Source of the DNA: an uncultured bacterium
GTDB taxonomy: Bacteria; Planctomycetota; Phycisphaerae; Phycisphaerales; UBA1924
Direction of reading: 5' to 3'
DNA length: 64,000 nucleotides
Assembly (NCBI GenBank): GCA_903834785.1
Contig: CAILKP010000093.1
Span: 124,001 to 188,000 of the forward strand
Position numbers and translations under genes: made by a program. Below the pieces are notes generated by a model that searched no databases, was not told where the DNA came from, and worked only from the letters and a program-made list of their open reading frames with translations. How positions within the stretch are numbered: position 1 is the stretch's first letter; the number at the start of each line of letters is the position of its first letter. Below are positions 17,791-26,430 of the stretch, one piece after another.

Positions 17791-18564
17791 ATGTTTACGA
17801 TCCGGCGTCAGGTGCCCGATCAGGAGGACCGTGCCGCGTATGCGGTGCTGACCAACGGAGTCTACCCGGGCTTTGTGCATGGTCCGGTGCTTCCGCTGGG
17901 AGCGCTGGTGCTGCTGACGCTGGGTGCTGTCGTGTGGTTCGCCTTCACGCTGGCGGTCTGGCCGATGCTGCTGGCGGTTGTCGCCCTTGCGCTGGTGAGC
18001 TGGCTGCTGACCTGTTCCATCATGGGCTGGGTCGTGGCGCTGCTTGACCGTGCAATCATCGGGGTTGGCAGGGTGGCGGAAGCGGGGAAGCAGCCCAGGC
18101 CCGAGGTGCTGGAGCATGTGGAGTGTGCCGAGATCCGCATGGACTGCGCGTGGATCGTGCGGGAGGAGTACGACGACCCGGGCCTGCCGCGGATGCTGGC
18201 CCGAGTCGGGCCTGATCTATTCGTGTTGCTGGGGGAGCCGCCTGGTACCTTCGGCGATGACGGCCAGGCGTTGATCCCCGCCGCGGCGGAGGCACGCTTG
18301 CACCTGTATCTTGAGGATGGAGAGTACTGGCTGCTTCGCGACGTCTCGGCACCGGAGAGCCCGACGCTGGTGCTCAGCGATGCGCTTGTGGCGATCACCG
18401 ACGAGTCGGTTGCCCGCTGGCTGGAGACGGCACGGAACTACGTGCCCATGAGCGTGCAGGAGCTTCCGGAGGCGTGGCGGGAGATTGCCGTCACCGCACC
18501 GCCGGCAGCGCTCACGCCCCGTGGCGGACGGAGTCCGGAAAGTCCCGGTACAACGCGGACTTGA
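17791..18564 (+). CDS. Hypothetical membrane protein with two transmembrane helices
   Basis: 257 aa, not recognised. Two hydrophobic segments at roughly residues 33-52 (LPLGALVLLTLGAVVWFAFTL) and 54-80 form a hairpin in the membrane. A soluble, acidic C-terminal domain of about 170 residues follows. The start is well supported by AAGGAGG six bases before the ATG at 17791. Its last 53 bp overlap the 3' end of the convergent DUF6614 gene, so the Pro/Gly/Arg-rich C-terminus may be poorly conserved. Confidence 0.7.
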   Translation: MFTIRRQVPDQEDRAAYAVLTNGVYPGFVHGPVLPLGALVLLTLGAVVWFAFTLAVWPMLLAVVALALVSWLLTCSIMGWVVALLDRAIIGVGRVAEAGKQPRPEVLEHVECAEIRMDCAWIVREEYDDPGLPRMLARVGPDLFVLLGEPPGTFGDDGQALIPAAAEARLHLYLEDGEYWLLRDVSAPESPTLVLSDALVAITDESVARWLETARNYVPMSVQELPEAWREIAVTAPPAALTPRGGRSPESPGTTRT

Positions 18565-18850
18565 AGTCGGTCACCATGGCGTAGACGGGCCGGTGGAGCT
18601 GCTCGACCTCGCCATCGCGAACGGCGACGTGGCTGAAGGCCGCATCGAACTGTGCGAGGTCCTTGGCCATGACAGTTACGTGGAACTCGTGGAGCGCATC
18701 GGGGCTGAAGCCGAACTTGCGGCGGGCGAGCGTCCAGTTCTCGATCAGGCCGCGGGTGCGGAGATACTCCAGGTAGTTGTGGACGGCCTTCGACCACGCG
18801 AGGTCCTGGCTTGAATCGCGGAGGTTGACCCACATGTGGTAGTAGTTCAT
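18512..18850 (-). CDS. DUF6614 family protein
   Basis: 112 aa, matching the small DUF6614 family by recall: YYHMWVNLRDSSQDLAW at the start, YLEYLRTRGLIENWTLARRK, then FHVTVMAKDLAQFDAAF, and YRDFPD near the end. The fold is probably ferredoxin-like (dimeric alpha/beta barrel style); no catalytic role is known to me. The start is the ATG at 18850. It converges with, and overlaps by 53 bp, the membrane protein gene at 17791-18564, and is divergent from the amylase gene 60 bp away. Confidence 0.8.
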   Translation of the reverse strand: MNYYHMWVNLRDSSQDLAWSKAVHNYLEYLRTRGLIENWTLARRKFGFSPDALHEFHVTVMAKDLAQFDAAFSHVAVRDGEVEQLHRPVYAMVTDFKSALYRDFPDSVRHGA

Positions 18851-18909
18851 GGCGAATCTATAGACCCGAAGCTGGAACCCGGCGCGAAAAGGGCTGGTAC
18901 GATCCGAGC

Positions 18910-20766
18910 ATGAGTGCATCCCTGCCGCGGCATGGTCGTACGTTCGCTCCCCGTTTGCTGCTGGCGGCCATCGCGCTGCAGGCCGCGCTGCTGGGCGGCG
19001 TGTGGTGCCAGCAGGCAAGTGGCCAGGCCACGACCAACCCGGAGGCAGGCAAGGGCACGCCGGTCAAGCCGCCGAAGACCAAGGCCAAGGCCCGGATGGG
19101 CTGGTGGAACGATGGGGTGTGGTACGAGATTTTTGTGCGGTCCTTTGCTGATAGCCGCACCGGGCCCAAGGCCAACGACGGCATCGGCGACCTGCAGGGG
19201 ATCATCGATCGGCTGGACTACCTCAACGATGGTGACCCGGCGACGACAACTGATCTGGGCATCACGGGCATCTGGCTGATGCCGATCACCCAGTCGCCGA
19301 GCTACCACGGCTACGACACGACGGACTACCGCACGATCGAGAGTGATTACGGCACCAACGAGGACTTCAAGCGGCTGCTGGCCGAGTGCCACAAGCGGGG
19401 GATCAAGGTCATCATCGACCTGGTGCCGAACCACTGCTCAAGCTCGCACCCGTGGTTTATCGAGGCCCAGGACCCGGCGAGCCCGAAGCACGACTGGTTC
19501 ATCTGGGAGAAGGCCGACCCGGCATGGAAGGGACCGTGGGGCCAGAAGGTCTGGCACCAGGTCAAGGGCAAGCCGCAGCTTGGGTACTACTACGGCCTGT
19601 TCAACCACGACATGCCGGATCTGAACTACCGCAACGAGCAGGTCTCGGCGGAGATGATCGACACGTGCCGTTGGTGGCTCAGCGAGATGGGTATCGACGG
19701 CTTTCGGATCGACGCGATCCGCCACCTGATCGAGGACGGCCAGACCCAGGAAAACACGCCGGAGACACACGCGTGGCTGCGGAAGTTTGCTCTGGCGATG
19801 CAGACAGCCAAGCCAGAGGTTTTCACCGTCGGCGAGGTGTGGGCGCCGACTCCTCAGGTCGCGGCGTATCTCAAGGGTGAGGCCGAGACCGAACTCGACA
19901 GCTGCTTTGAGTTTGATCTGGCCGCGGCACTGCTGAAAGCAGCCGGCAGCGGCGAGGCCGCGCCGCTTGCCAAGCAACTGGCAACGACCTGGGAGTGGCT
20001 GCCGGACAACCAGTTCTCAACCCTGCTGAGCAACCACGACCAGGACCGGACGATGACGGCCCTGAAGGGAGACTTCCAGAAGGGCAAGCTAGCGGCGTCG
20101 TTGCTGCTGACGCTGCCGGGGATCCCGTTCCTGTATTACGGGGAGGAGCTGGGCATGATGGGTGCCAAGCCGGACCCGAAGCTGCGCACGCCGATGCAGT
20201 GGACGGATGGTCGCAGTGCCAAGCCGGCGACTGTTGCCCCGACCAGCGAGGGCGAGCCCAAGGCCGATGAAGCCGTCGCGAAGGTTCATCTTCTCTCGCC
20301 GTTTAGCACCGTAAAGCCCTGGCAAGGCATGGGGCCTGACCTGTCCAAGGCCAATGTGGAGCGGCAGACAGGCGATCAGCAGTCGCTGCTTTCGACGTAT
20401 CGCAAGCTGATCTCGCTGCGGAACGGCAACTCGGCGATCCGCCGCGGCGGGTTTGTGCTGGGGTCGACGACGCATCCTTCGGTACTGGCGTATCTGCGGA
20501 CGGCCACGGAGGAAGAACCCGCTGGCGGGCCGGTGCTGGTGATTGCCAACCTCTCGGGCGAGTCGATTGAGAAGTACACCGTCACAGTGCGCGGGGCGAA
20601 GCTGCCCGCCGGTGAGGTAACGCTGGCGGAACTGTTCCCGGGCGAGGCGATCGGCCGCGGAGCCGGGCTGACGGCTGAGAACAACGGCGACATTGCCAAT
20701 GCAACACCGCTGCCACGGCTCAAGCCGCGGACGGTGCATGTGCTGAAGCTCAACTCCGGTCGGTAA
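18910..20766 (+). CDS. Secreted alpha-amylase family (GH13) glycoside hydrolase
   Basis: 618 aa. An N-terminal signal peptide (basic start, hydrophobic LLLAAIALQAALLGGVW, then Gln-Ala sites) indicates export. The catalytic barrel begins near GVWYEIFVRSFAD. The GH13 triad is visible: nucleophile D268 in GFRIDAIRH, acid/base E309 in FTVGEVW, and D377 in LLSNHDQDR. The region I motif is DLVPNHC. A beta-sandwich C-terminal domain with NLSGESIEKYTV completes the protein. It probably cleaves alpha-glucosidic bonds in oligo- or polysaccharides outside the cytoplasm; the exact substrate cannot be read from the sequence. No sugar transporter is adjacent, so it stands as a single gene. Confidence 0.93.
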   Translation: MSASLPRHGRTFAPRLLLAAIALQAALLGGVWCQQASGQATTNPEAGKGTPVKPPKTKAKARMGWWNDGVWYEIFVRSFADSRTGPKANDGIGDLQGIIDRLDYLNDGDPATTTDLGITGIWLMPITQSPSYHGYDTTDYRTIESDYGTNEDFKRLLAECHKRGIKVIIDLVPNHCSSSHPWFIEAQDPASPKHDWFIWEKADPAWKGPWGQKVWHQVKGKPQLGYYYGLFNHDMPDLNYRNEQVSAEMIDTCRWWLSEMGIDGFRIDAIRHLIEDGQTQENTPETHAWLRKFALAMQTAKPEVFTVGEVWAPTPQVAAYLKGEAETELDSCFEFDLAAALLKAAGSGEAAPLAKQLATTWEWLPDNQFSTLLSNHDQDRTMTALKGDFQKGKLAASLLLTLPGIPFLYYGEELGMMGAKPDPKLRTPMQWTDGRSAKPATVAPTSEGEPKADEAVAKVHLLSPFSTVKPWQGMGPDLSKANVERQTGDQQSLLSTYRKLISLRNGNSAIRRGGFVLGSTTHPSVLAYLRTATEEEPAGGPVLVIANLSGESIEKYTVTVRGAKLPAGEVTLAELFPGEAIGRGAGLTAENNGDIANATPLPRLKPRTVHVLKLNSGR

Positions 20767-20788
20767 GCGGAGCGATGAAGCCGGGCGG

Positions 20789-22090
20789 TTAAGCCCGCAC
20801 GAGGTTGACCGCTTTGAACTGATGGCTGGGCAGCACCTTGGTGATGTTGGGGTTGCCGAGGTGGGTGGTGACCAGCTCGCCGAGGACATCGCGGAAGTCC
20901 GTCGTGTGCAGCAGGTCGCGCTTCTGGTGGAGCTGGTCGGGGAGCAGCCCCGGCCAGCGGCCGGCGACCTTGCGTGCTTTGCCCTCGCTGGCTGCCGCGA
21001 GGTTGGCCTTCTGCACCGGACCGCCCATGAGCAGCATGGCATTGGCCCAGCCGTGATCGGTGCCCACTGTTCCGTTCTCGGCACAGGTGCGGCCGAAGTC
21101 GGTCAGCGTGACGACAACGACATCGTCCATCTTCTCGCCCAAGTCCTTGGCGAACGCGGCGAGCGCATCACCAAGCTGGCCGATGAGGTTGGCGTGCGCA
21201 CCGGTGGCGCCGCCCTGGTTGTTGTGCGTGTCCCAGCCGCCGAAATCGACCTGTGCGACCTCGAGGCCGACGTTGCTCTTGACGAGCCGGGCGACTTGCA
21301 TGAGCTTGCCGGCGAGATCGTTCTTGGGGTACTCCGCCGCGGGGACGTACTTTTCCTTGGTCAGGGCCTGGAGCTGCTTGACGCCCTCGAGTGTGGTTTT
21401 CGCGGTGGCGTTAAGAAGATCACTGGCGTCAGCCTTGGCGGAGGGAGCCGGGACGCAGTACGCACGCTCGAGTGCCGCGGCGATGCGCTCCGAGCCGGCC
21501 TTGCCACCGGGGATGACCAGATCGTCGAGCCCGCGGACGGCGAAGGCCGGGGCGCGGCCGTGGAGGATGCGGGGCAGGTTGTCACCGATGGCGACGGCGC
21601 GGATCGGGCCGTGGCCCTCGCTGGTGGTCAGGTGGCGGTTCAGCCAGCCGTCGGAGGCGACGGTGTTGCCGATCATGCCGGTTTCCCAGGTGTCCTGCTC
21701 CTCAAAGTGGGAGCGGGTGTTGCGGTCGTAGCCCACGGCGTGGGCGGCGACCGCGAGCTGGGAATCAAACAGGGGCTTGATGCCGCTGAGGCGAGGGTGG
21801 AGGCCGAAGAAGCCGTCGAGGTCGATGGCCTTCTGCTCGGCTTTGGTATCGGTGGGGCGGGCGATGGCGATGCCGGGACGGAGCTTGTAGTACTCCTCCT
21901 CGCCGTAGGGCACGACGATGTTCAGGCCGTCTGCTCCGCCGCGGAGGAAGATGACAACCAGCGTCTTGGACTTGGTTACGGTGACGGGCTGGATGAGCCC
22001 GGCGAAACTGGACTGCAGGAGCGGTGAGACGCCCAGATAGACGCCCAGGGCACCGGTGGACTGCAGGAAGAAGCGGCGGGAGAGTTGCAT
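20789..22090 (-). CDS. DUF1501 family protein
   Basis: 433 aa. The N-terminus SRRFFLQSTGALGVYLG is a Tat-type signal (SRRxFL followed by a hydrophobic stretch), pointing to export of a folded protein. The DUF1501 core is recognised from VVIFLRGGADGLNIVVPYG, HTRSHFE-like sequence near NTRSHFEEQD, FGGWDTHNNQGG, and TLTDFGRTCAENGTVGTDHGWAN, the last resembling the alkaline-phosphatase/sulfatase superfamily. It lies 93 bp downstream of the DUF1800 gene on the same strand, the standard pairing in Planctomycetes and relatives. The role is unknown. Confidence 0.92.
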   Translation of the reverse strand: MQLSRRFFLQSTGALGVYLGVSPLLQSSFAGLIQPVTVTKSKTLVVIFLRGGADGLNIVVPYGEEEYYKLRPGIAIARPTDTKAEQKAIDLDGFFGLHPRLSGIKPLFDSQLAVAAHAVGYDRNTRSHFEEQDTWETGMIGNTVASDGWLNRHLTTSEGHGPIRAVAIGDNLPRILHGRAPAFAVRGLDDLVIPGGKAGSERIAAALERAYCVPAPSAKADASDLLNATAKTTLEGVKQLQALTKEKYVPAAEYPKNDLAGKLMQVARLVKSNVGLEVAQVDFGGWDTHNNQGGATGAHANLIGQLGDALAAFAKDLGEKMDDVVVVTLTDFGRTCAENGTVGTDHGWANAMLLMGGPVQKANLAAASEGKARKVAGRWPGLLPDQLHQKRDLLHTTDFRDVLGELVTTHLGNPNITKVLPSHQFKAVNLVRA

Positions 22091-22183
22091 GCGGGACTCC
22101 GAGTGGTTCGACTGGCAGGCGTGGCGGGTGGAGAGCGGAAGGGTAACGGGGCCGGATGGTCAGGACGGGGTGAAGATCGGCGG

Positions 22184-25100
22184 TCAGCGGAGGTTGAGTT
22201 CGGGCAACTGGCCCATGAGCGAGCCGAGTTCGCGGATGAGTTCGTCGCGGGTGCCCTTGGTGGTGTTGAGAATGTCCAGGGCAACGGCGTTGGAATCCTC
22301 GCTGAGCACCCGGCCGGTGAGCCGGACGGCCATGATGTCGATGACCAGTTGCTTTTCAGCGGCGGACATTTCGCCACCGGCCCAGCGGATGGGCTGTGGG
22401 ACGATCTCGGCGAAGCCGTAGTGCAGGTCGCGGGAGAGCTTCCAGCGCTGGATCATCGCGTTGGTGTCGGCGTAGGCGGCATCTTCCTCGGGGTGGCCGT
22501 CGGGCGTGGCGCAGTCAAAGAGGCCGGCGCGGGAGCGGCGGAGATAGCCGCCGATGGACGATGAGTCCACGCGGCCGGTGGCACGGAACATCCGCATGGC
22601 GTACTGCAGCGGGTGGGTGAGGCGCGGCGGGGCGTCGTAGAACCGGGGATGCGTGAACAGCATCATCAGCAGCGCACGGCTGTCGCCGCCGGTGCGGTGG
22701 TAGACGCTGACCAGGTCGCCGATCAGATCATCGGGAGCCGGGAGTGAGACGTAGTGCTCGGCCAGTTTGCGGCAGTAGAAGCGGGCGGTTTCGGGGTGTG
22801 CGGCGAGCACCTCAAGGACATGACGCACGCGGTCGAAGCGGTTCTCGCCCTGGGAGGCCTTCTCGATGCGGATGCCGAAGATCCGCTGTTCGGATTCATC
22901 ATTGAGCAGGGGGTCGTAGCGGAACTCGTAGTTGCGGACCTCGCCAGGGCCGGGGGAGCCGGCGGAGGTGATGCGGGCGGCGGACCAGCCGGTGAGCAGG
23001 CGAGCCAGAGCGGTGACGTCGGACTGCTGATATCCGGCGTGCACGCCGACGGTGTGAAGTTCGAGCAGTTCGCGGGCGTAGTTCTCGTTGAGCTTTTTTG
23101 CGAAGCTGTTGATCTGGTCGAGGTACAGCAGCATGGTGGCGCTGGTGCTCGAGGCGGTCAGCAGATCCGGGAAGGGGGCGGCTTCCAAGGCGAGGAAGCG
23201 CTGGTACTCATCCCACTTGCGGTCGCCTTCGACCTTGCGGACCCAGGTTGTGAAGTGGTTGGAGACGAAGTGGGTGTAGCGCTCGCGGATTCCGTTGCGG
23301 GCCAGCAGCGTGCCGAGCAGGCCGCGGTTGATGACGCTGTCTTCTTCACGGCGGCGCGGGTAGGTGGTTGCCGCGGCGGAGGTTGCGACCTGCCGCTCGG
23401 CTTCATCGGCAGCAAGTCGGGAGGTCAGGAAGGCGTGCTCGCCCTGGAGCAGAAGGGCGGCCAGTTCGTGGCGGTCGGCACCGAAGGAGGCCCGTGCCAG
23501 CAGCCAGTTGGCCCGCTGGAAGGCGGTCATCTGCTTCGGGGCTGAGGCGGTGACTTCGAAGGTGGCGGCGGGGCCGTCGAAGGTCTGCCAGGCGCCATCG
23601 TGGATCCGGGCGGCGACGGTGTGGCGGCCGGGTGGAAGGGTTCGCGTGATCAGGGGCAGGACGAAGGGGCCAGGCTCGCCCCAGGTATCGATGCTGATGC
23701 CGGTGGGGCTGCCGTTTAGGAGCAGGTCGATGCGGCGAATGCCGCGGGCGTTCCATGGGCGGACGACGACGGCATCAGCCAGATAGACGGGCTCGGAGGG
23801 GACACGGGCGATCTCGGCCTGCGGGTTTGTGTCGGCATTGGCGGGGGGCTCACCGATGGCCAGCAGGGCATCGAGGCGGAAGCGGCTCTCGGCGTTGCCT
23901 TCCTTGTTCTTGACCACGGGCGTGGTCAGCACGATGGACTGCTCGCCGCCGGGAAGGTCGATGGGGCCGAAGTCGAAGGTGCCGTCGTAGCTGCCGACTT
24001 TAATCGTGCCGATCGGGGTATCACCAGATGCGGTGCGGAGCAGCGCGGTGACTTCGGTTGGCTGCTTCGGGCCAACGGCCCGGCCTTCAAGCTGGACGCG
24101 GATGCGGCCCTTGAGGGACTCGTCAACGCTCACGAAGACGGGGGCCTCGCCGGTCATGATGGCCTGGCGGGTTTCGCGCAGGTCGCTCTTGGGCTTGACT
24201 GCGCTGCGGACGGCTCCGCTCCATGCCGGGTCGTGCAGCGTCCAGCGTTTGTAGATCCCGCCGGCGATCGAGGCGGGAGTCTCGGCCGCGGCCAGAGATG
24301 TGATGCGCTGCACCGGCGCGGTGGCGGAGCGGCCGTCGGACCAGACGGCTTTCATCTCAAGCGTGCTGGTCTTGGCCGTCAGCCATGCGGGCATAACCCA
24401 GAAGCGGGGGCTGACGCTGTGCTGGGTTGAAACGGTGGTGCCGTTGACGATGAGGCTGACGACCGGAACGAGTGCGTTGTCGCCGCCGGGCTGGCTGATG
24501 CGGCCGGTGACTTCGAGCAGGCCTGGAGTGGAGAGGCCGTCAACGACGGTGCGCCAGCCAAGTCGCGTGTCGCGGCTGTCGAGACCATCGTGATCGATGG
24601 GCTGGAAGAAGTATGACGGGTTCGTGACCGAGCGGGATGCTGTAGCTGTCTGGCCGCCCATCATCGCGTCGCCGCCGCCCATCATGGGAGAGGCGCCAGC
24701 GGATGCCATCGCCGGGGCGGCAGCCATGGCATCGCCCGAACCCATCATGGAATCCGAGCTGGAGCCGGCGGCGGCCCGGGCGGTCGTGCCGCGGATGGAG
24801 GATGATCCGGACGGGATCCGGTACATCTCGATGCGGTCGAGTCGGAGGTTTCGATCGGACTTGCCGGAGGCGAAGTCGTTGTCGTAGTGGGGGGTGATCA
24901 GGGCGCGGCCAGCGCCCAGTTGCACCGGGACGCCGATGGGGACGCGGTGCCATGCGGTGGCCGCGATCGATGCCTGAGTGATGGGCTGATTGCGCTCGTC
25001 GAGATAGAAGCCGATGGAGGGAAGGGCTTCGCCGCCGATGTCGCCGGCGGCGACGACCACCATCTGCCAGTAGTCGTTCTCGAACTCCTTGGGAACCTCG

Positions 25101-26002
25101 AAGTTGATGCTGACGGCGGGGTCGGCGCTGCCGTGGTTGACGTACGCGCCGCCGGAGGTTTTGTCATCCTTGACGATGGGGGCCTTGCCGCGGCGCCAGC
25201 GATCGGGCCGGGGCGCGTTGGCCCACTCTTCGGCCTCGAAGACCATGACATCGGAGCGGTCGGGATCGATGATGCGAACGGCGATCGGGCGACCGATGCG
25301 GCGATTGCCGGCGCGATCGGTGACGACGGGCGTCATCTCGATGATTCCCGGCTTCTCCTGCCGCGGGATGCTGAACGAGGCAATGCGGTTGGGCCCTTCC
25401 TGAGAGCCGTGTTCCTCGGTGGGGCGGAGTTCGCGGCCGTCGGTGAGGCGGAGTGTGCAGGTTTCGAAGCTCTCCCGGGGCGGATTCATCCACTGGACGG
25501 CCACGGAGAAGCCGCCCCAGGTGAAGGCGCCGCCGGCCGGGGAGATGATCTCGGGCGTGCCCAGAAGTTCGCGGATCTCAGATCGGGCGGGGATGACATC
25601 GATGCTGATGCTGCCGCGGGCGAAGGAGAGTTTGGCTGATCCGAGCTTGGTGGCGCGGATGCGGACGAAGCCGATGGCCTCCCCGGCGAGGACCTGTCCC
25701 TGATCGATGATCGAGATGACGCCGGTGTCGGAACTGGTGAAGGCGACGTTGGTGTCCTTCTCTGCCGGAGCGGCCAGGCGGAAGGGCACCACGCGTGTGG
25801 ACATCAGTTCAGCGACGGTGGACTCGGAGAAGAAGGGTTCGCCGCCGATGGAGGTTGGCCGGACGGCCGCGGGCTCGGCCTCAACTGCTGGAGCCGCCGC
25901 GGCGGGCGCTGGCGGCTGGGCGCGTGCAGCAACACCGGCTGCAAGTGCGATAAGCAATGCGGAGCCGGCAGACAGACGCGAGGCGGCGGGGAGCGTCGGC
26001 AT
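22184..26002 (-). CDS. Large exported DUF1800 protein with Ig-like and carbohydrate-binding-like domains
   Basis: 1272 aa from the ATG at 26002; a TTG 24 bases upstream is an alternative. A signal peptide (SALLIALAAGVAARAQP) is followed by a Big2-like strand region (FTSSDTGVISI, GFVRIRAT), then a CBM-like domain starting near FEAEEWANAPRPDRW. A Met/Gly/Ser-rich linker (~residues 400-455) and further beta domains follow. The DUF1800 domain occupies about the last 450 residues, from FQRANWLLARASFG through TWVRKVEGDRKW, ARELLELHTVGV and LARLLTGW to LSRDLHYGF. DUF1800 proteins are normally about 450-600 aa, so this one carries a large N-terminal extension. It is the first gene of a pair with DUF1501. 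Confidence 0.88.
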   Translation of the reverse strand: MPTLPAASRLSAGSALLIALAAGVAARAQPPAPAAAAPAVEAEPAAVRPTSIGGEPFFSESTVAELMSTRVVPFRLAAPAEKDTNVAFTSSDTGVISIIDQGQVLAGEAIGFVRIRATKLGSAKLSFARGSISIDVIPARSEIRELLGTPEIISPAGGAFTWGGFSVAVQWMNPPRESFETCTLRLTDGRELRPTEEHGSQEGPNRIASFSIPRQEKPGIIEMTPVVTDRAGNRRIGRPIAVRIIDPDRSDVMVFEAEEWANAPRPDRWRRGKAPIVKDDKTSGGAYVNHGSADPAVSINFEVPKEFENDYWQMVVVAAGDIGGEALPSIGFYLDERNQPITQASIAATAWHRVPIGVPVQLGAGRALITPHYDNDFASGKSDRNLRLDRIEMYRIPSGSSSIRGTTARAAAGSSSDSMMGSGDAMAAAPAMASAGASPMMGGGDAMMGGQTATASRSVTNPSYFFQPIDHDGLDSRDTRLGWRTVVDGLSTPGLLEVTGRISQPGGDNALVPVVSLIVNGTTVSTQHSVSPRFWVMPAWLTAKTSTLEMKAVWSDGRSATAPVQRITSLAAAETPASIAGGIYKRWTLHDPAWSGAVRSAVKPKSDLRETRQAIMTGEAPVFVSVDESLKGRIRVQLEGRAVGPKQPTEVTALLRTASGDTPIGTIKVGSYDGTFDFGPIDLPGGEQSIVLTTPVVKNKEGNAESRFRLDALLAIGEPPANADTNPQAEIARVPSEPVYLADAVVVRPWNARGIRRIDLLLNGSPTGISIDTWGEPGPFVLPLITRTLPPGRHTVAARIHDGAWQTFDGPAATFEVTASAPKQMTAFQRANWLLARASFGADRHELAALLLQGEHAFLTSRLAADEAERQVATSAAATTYPRRREEDSVINRGLLGTLLARNGIRERYTHFVSNHFTTWVRKVEGDRKWDEYQRFLALEAAPFPDLLTASSTSATMLLYLDQINSFAKKLNENYARELLELHTVGVHAGYQQSDVTALARLLTGWSAARITSAGSPGPGEVRNYEFRYDPLLNDESEQRIFGIRIEKASQGENRFDRVRHVLEVLAAHPETARFYCRKLAEHYVSLPAPDDLIGDLVSVYHRTGGDSRALLMMLFTHPRFYDAPPRLTHPLQYAMRMFRATGRVDSSSIGGYLRRSRAGLFDCATPDGHPEEDAAYADTNAMIQRWKLSRDLHYGFAEIVPQPIRWAGGEMSAAEKQLVIDIMAVRLTGRVLSEDSNAVALDILNTTKGTRDELIRELGSLMGQLPELNLR

Positions 26003-26155
26003 GGGAGAGAATCGGGTTTGGGCCAAGGGGCAGGGGCAGTCTTGACAGGGAGTTGTACACCTCTATGTTGACGGGCGTTGCAGCGGCGGGCTGAAAGCGG
26101 GGTGACGCCGGAGGCTGATGGGTTATCGTCCGTTCGGGGGCGCGGGCAGGATTGC

Positions 26156-26183
26156 TTGACTTTCTGGACCGGCAATGCACAAT
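26156..26183 (+). promoter_or_regulatory. Candidate promoter of the trp operon
   Basis: TTGACT at 26156-26161, a 16-bp spacer and CACAAT at 26178-26183, a fair sigma-70-type match. It would start transcription near 26190 and give a leader of about 220 nt before trpE. Pattern only. Confidence 0.4.
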
Positions 26184-26298
26184 ACGGACGTGTTGACGCA
26201 CATCGTTACATCCGGTTGGCGTTGGTGGCGCGGCTCCCTCTTGGGTGGTCGGCTGCCGGTGCGTTCCGTGTAGCTTCAGCCGACATGTTCGTCAGACG

Positions 26299-26430
26299 AT
26301 GACGACCGCCCGAGAGATCCTTCTCCGGCGGTCTGTTTGCTTTTGGTTCGTATCGGACGTTTGGTGCCTTTCCTTGTGCTGGCTGGTTTGGGATTCCCTC
26401 GGTAACTTCCACTATGCATGCCCCCTTTGA
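26299..26430 (+). CDS. Possible Trp-rich leader peptide of the trp operon
   Basis: A 43-codon frame starting with ATG at 26299 and ending 14 bases inside trpE. It contains four Trp codons within 16 residues (positions 16, 22, 28 and 31), far more than expected. The frame spans a terminator-like hairpin (codons ~2-12). No clear Shine-Dalgarno precedes it. The Trp codons lie after the hairpin, the reverse of classic attenuation, so translation and a regulatory role are unproven. Overlap with the trpE start would allow termination-reinitiation coupling. Confidence 0.3.
   Translation: MTTAREILLRRSVCFWFVSDVWCLSLCWLVWDSLGNFHYACPL
26304..26345 (+). promoter_or_regulatory. Terminator-like hairpin in the trpE leader (candidate attenuator)
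   Basis: Stem of 7 bp (26304-26310 with 26327-26333), one C-C mismatch, then 4 more bp (26312-26315 with 26322-26325) closing a 6-nt loop. TGTTTGCTTTTGG follows directly, a T-rich run unusual for this genome. It sits about 80 bases before trpE, so it could cause conditional termination of the trp operon. Confidence 0.45.

Larger units (their letters stand above)
26027..26413. other. Divergent intergenic region and trp operon leader
   Basis: 387 bp between the leftward DUF1800 gene and rightward trpE. It contains a promoter-like pair at 26156-26183, a strong hairpin plus T-rich stretch at 26304-26345, and a Trp-rich short frame (26299-26430) overlapping the trpE start. The composition is T-richer than the surroundings. 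Nothing else was recognised. Confidence 0.55.

Noticed and set aside
20822-22027. 401-codon frame opposite the DUF1501 gene
   Set aside because: Antisense of a well-supported family member; no motifs.
26299-26430. Classic E. coli-type trp attenuator
   Set aside because: The terminator-like hairpin precedes the Trp codons instead of following them, and no alternative antiterminator pairing was recognised; retained only as a possible non-standard leader.
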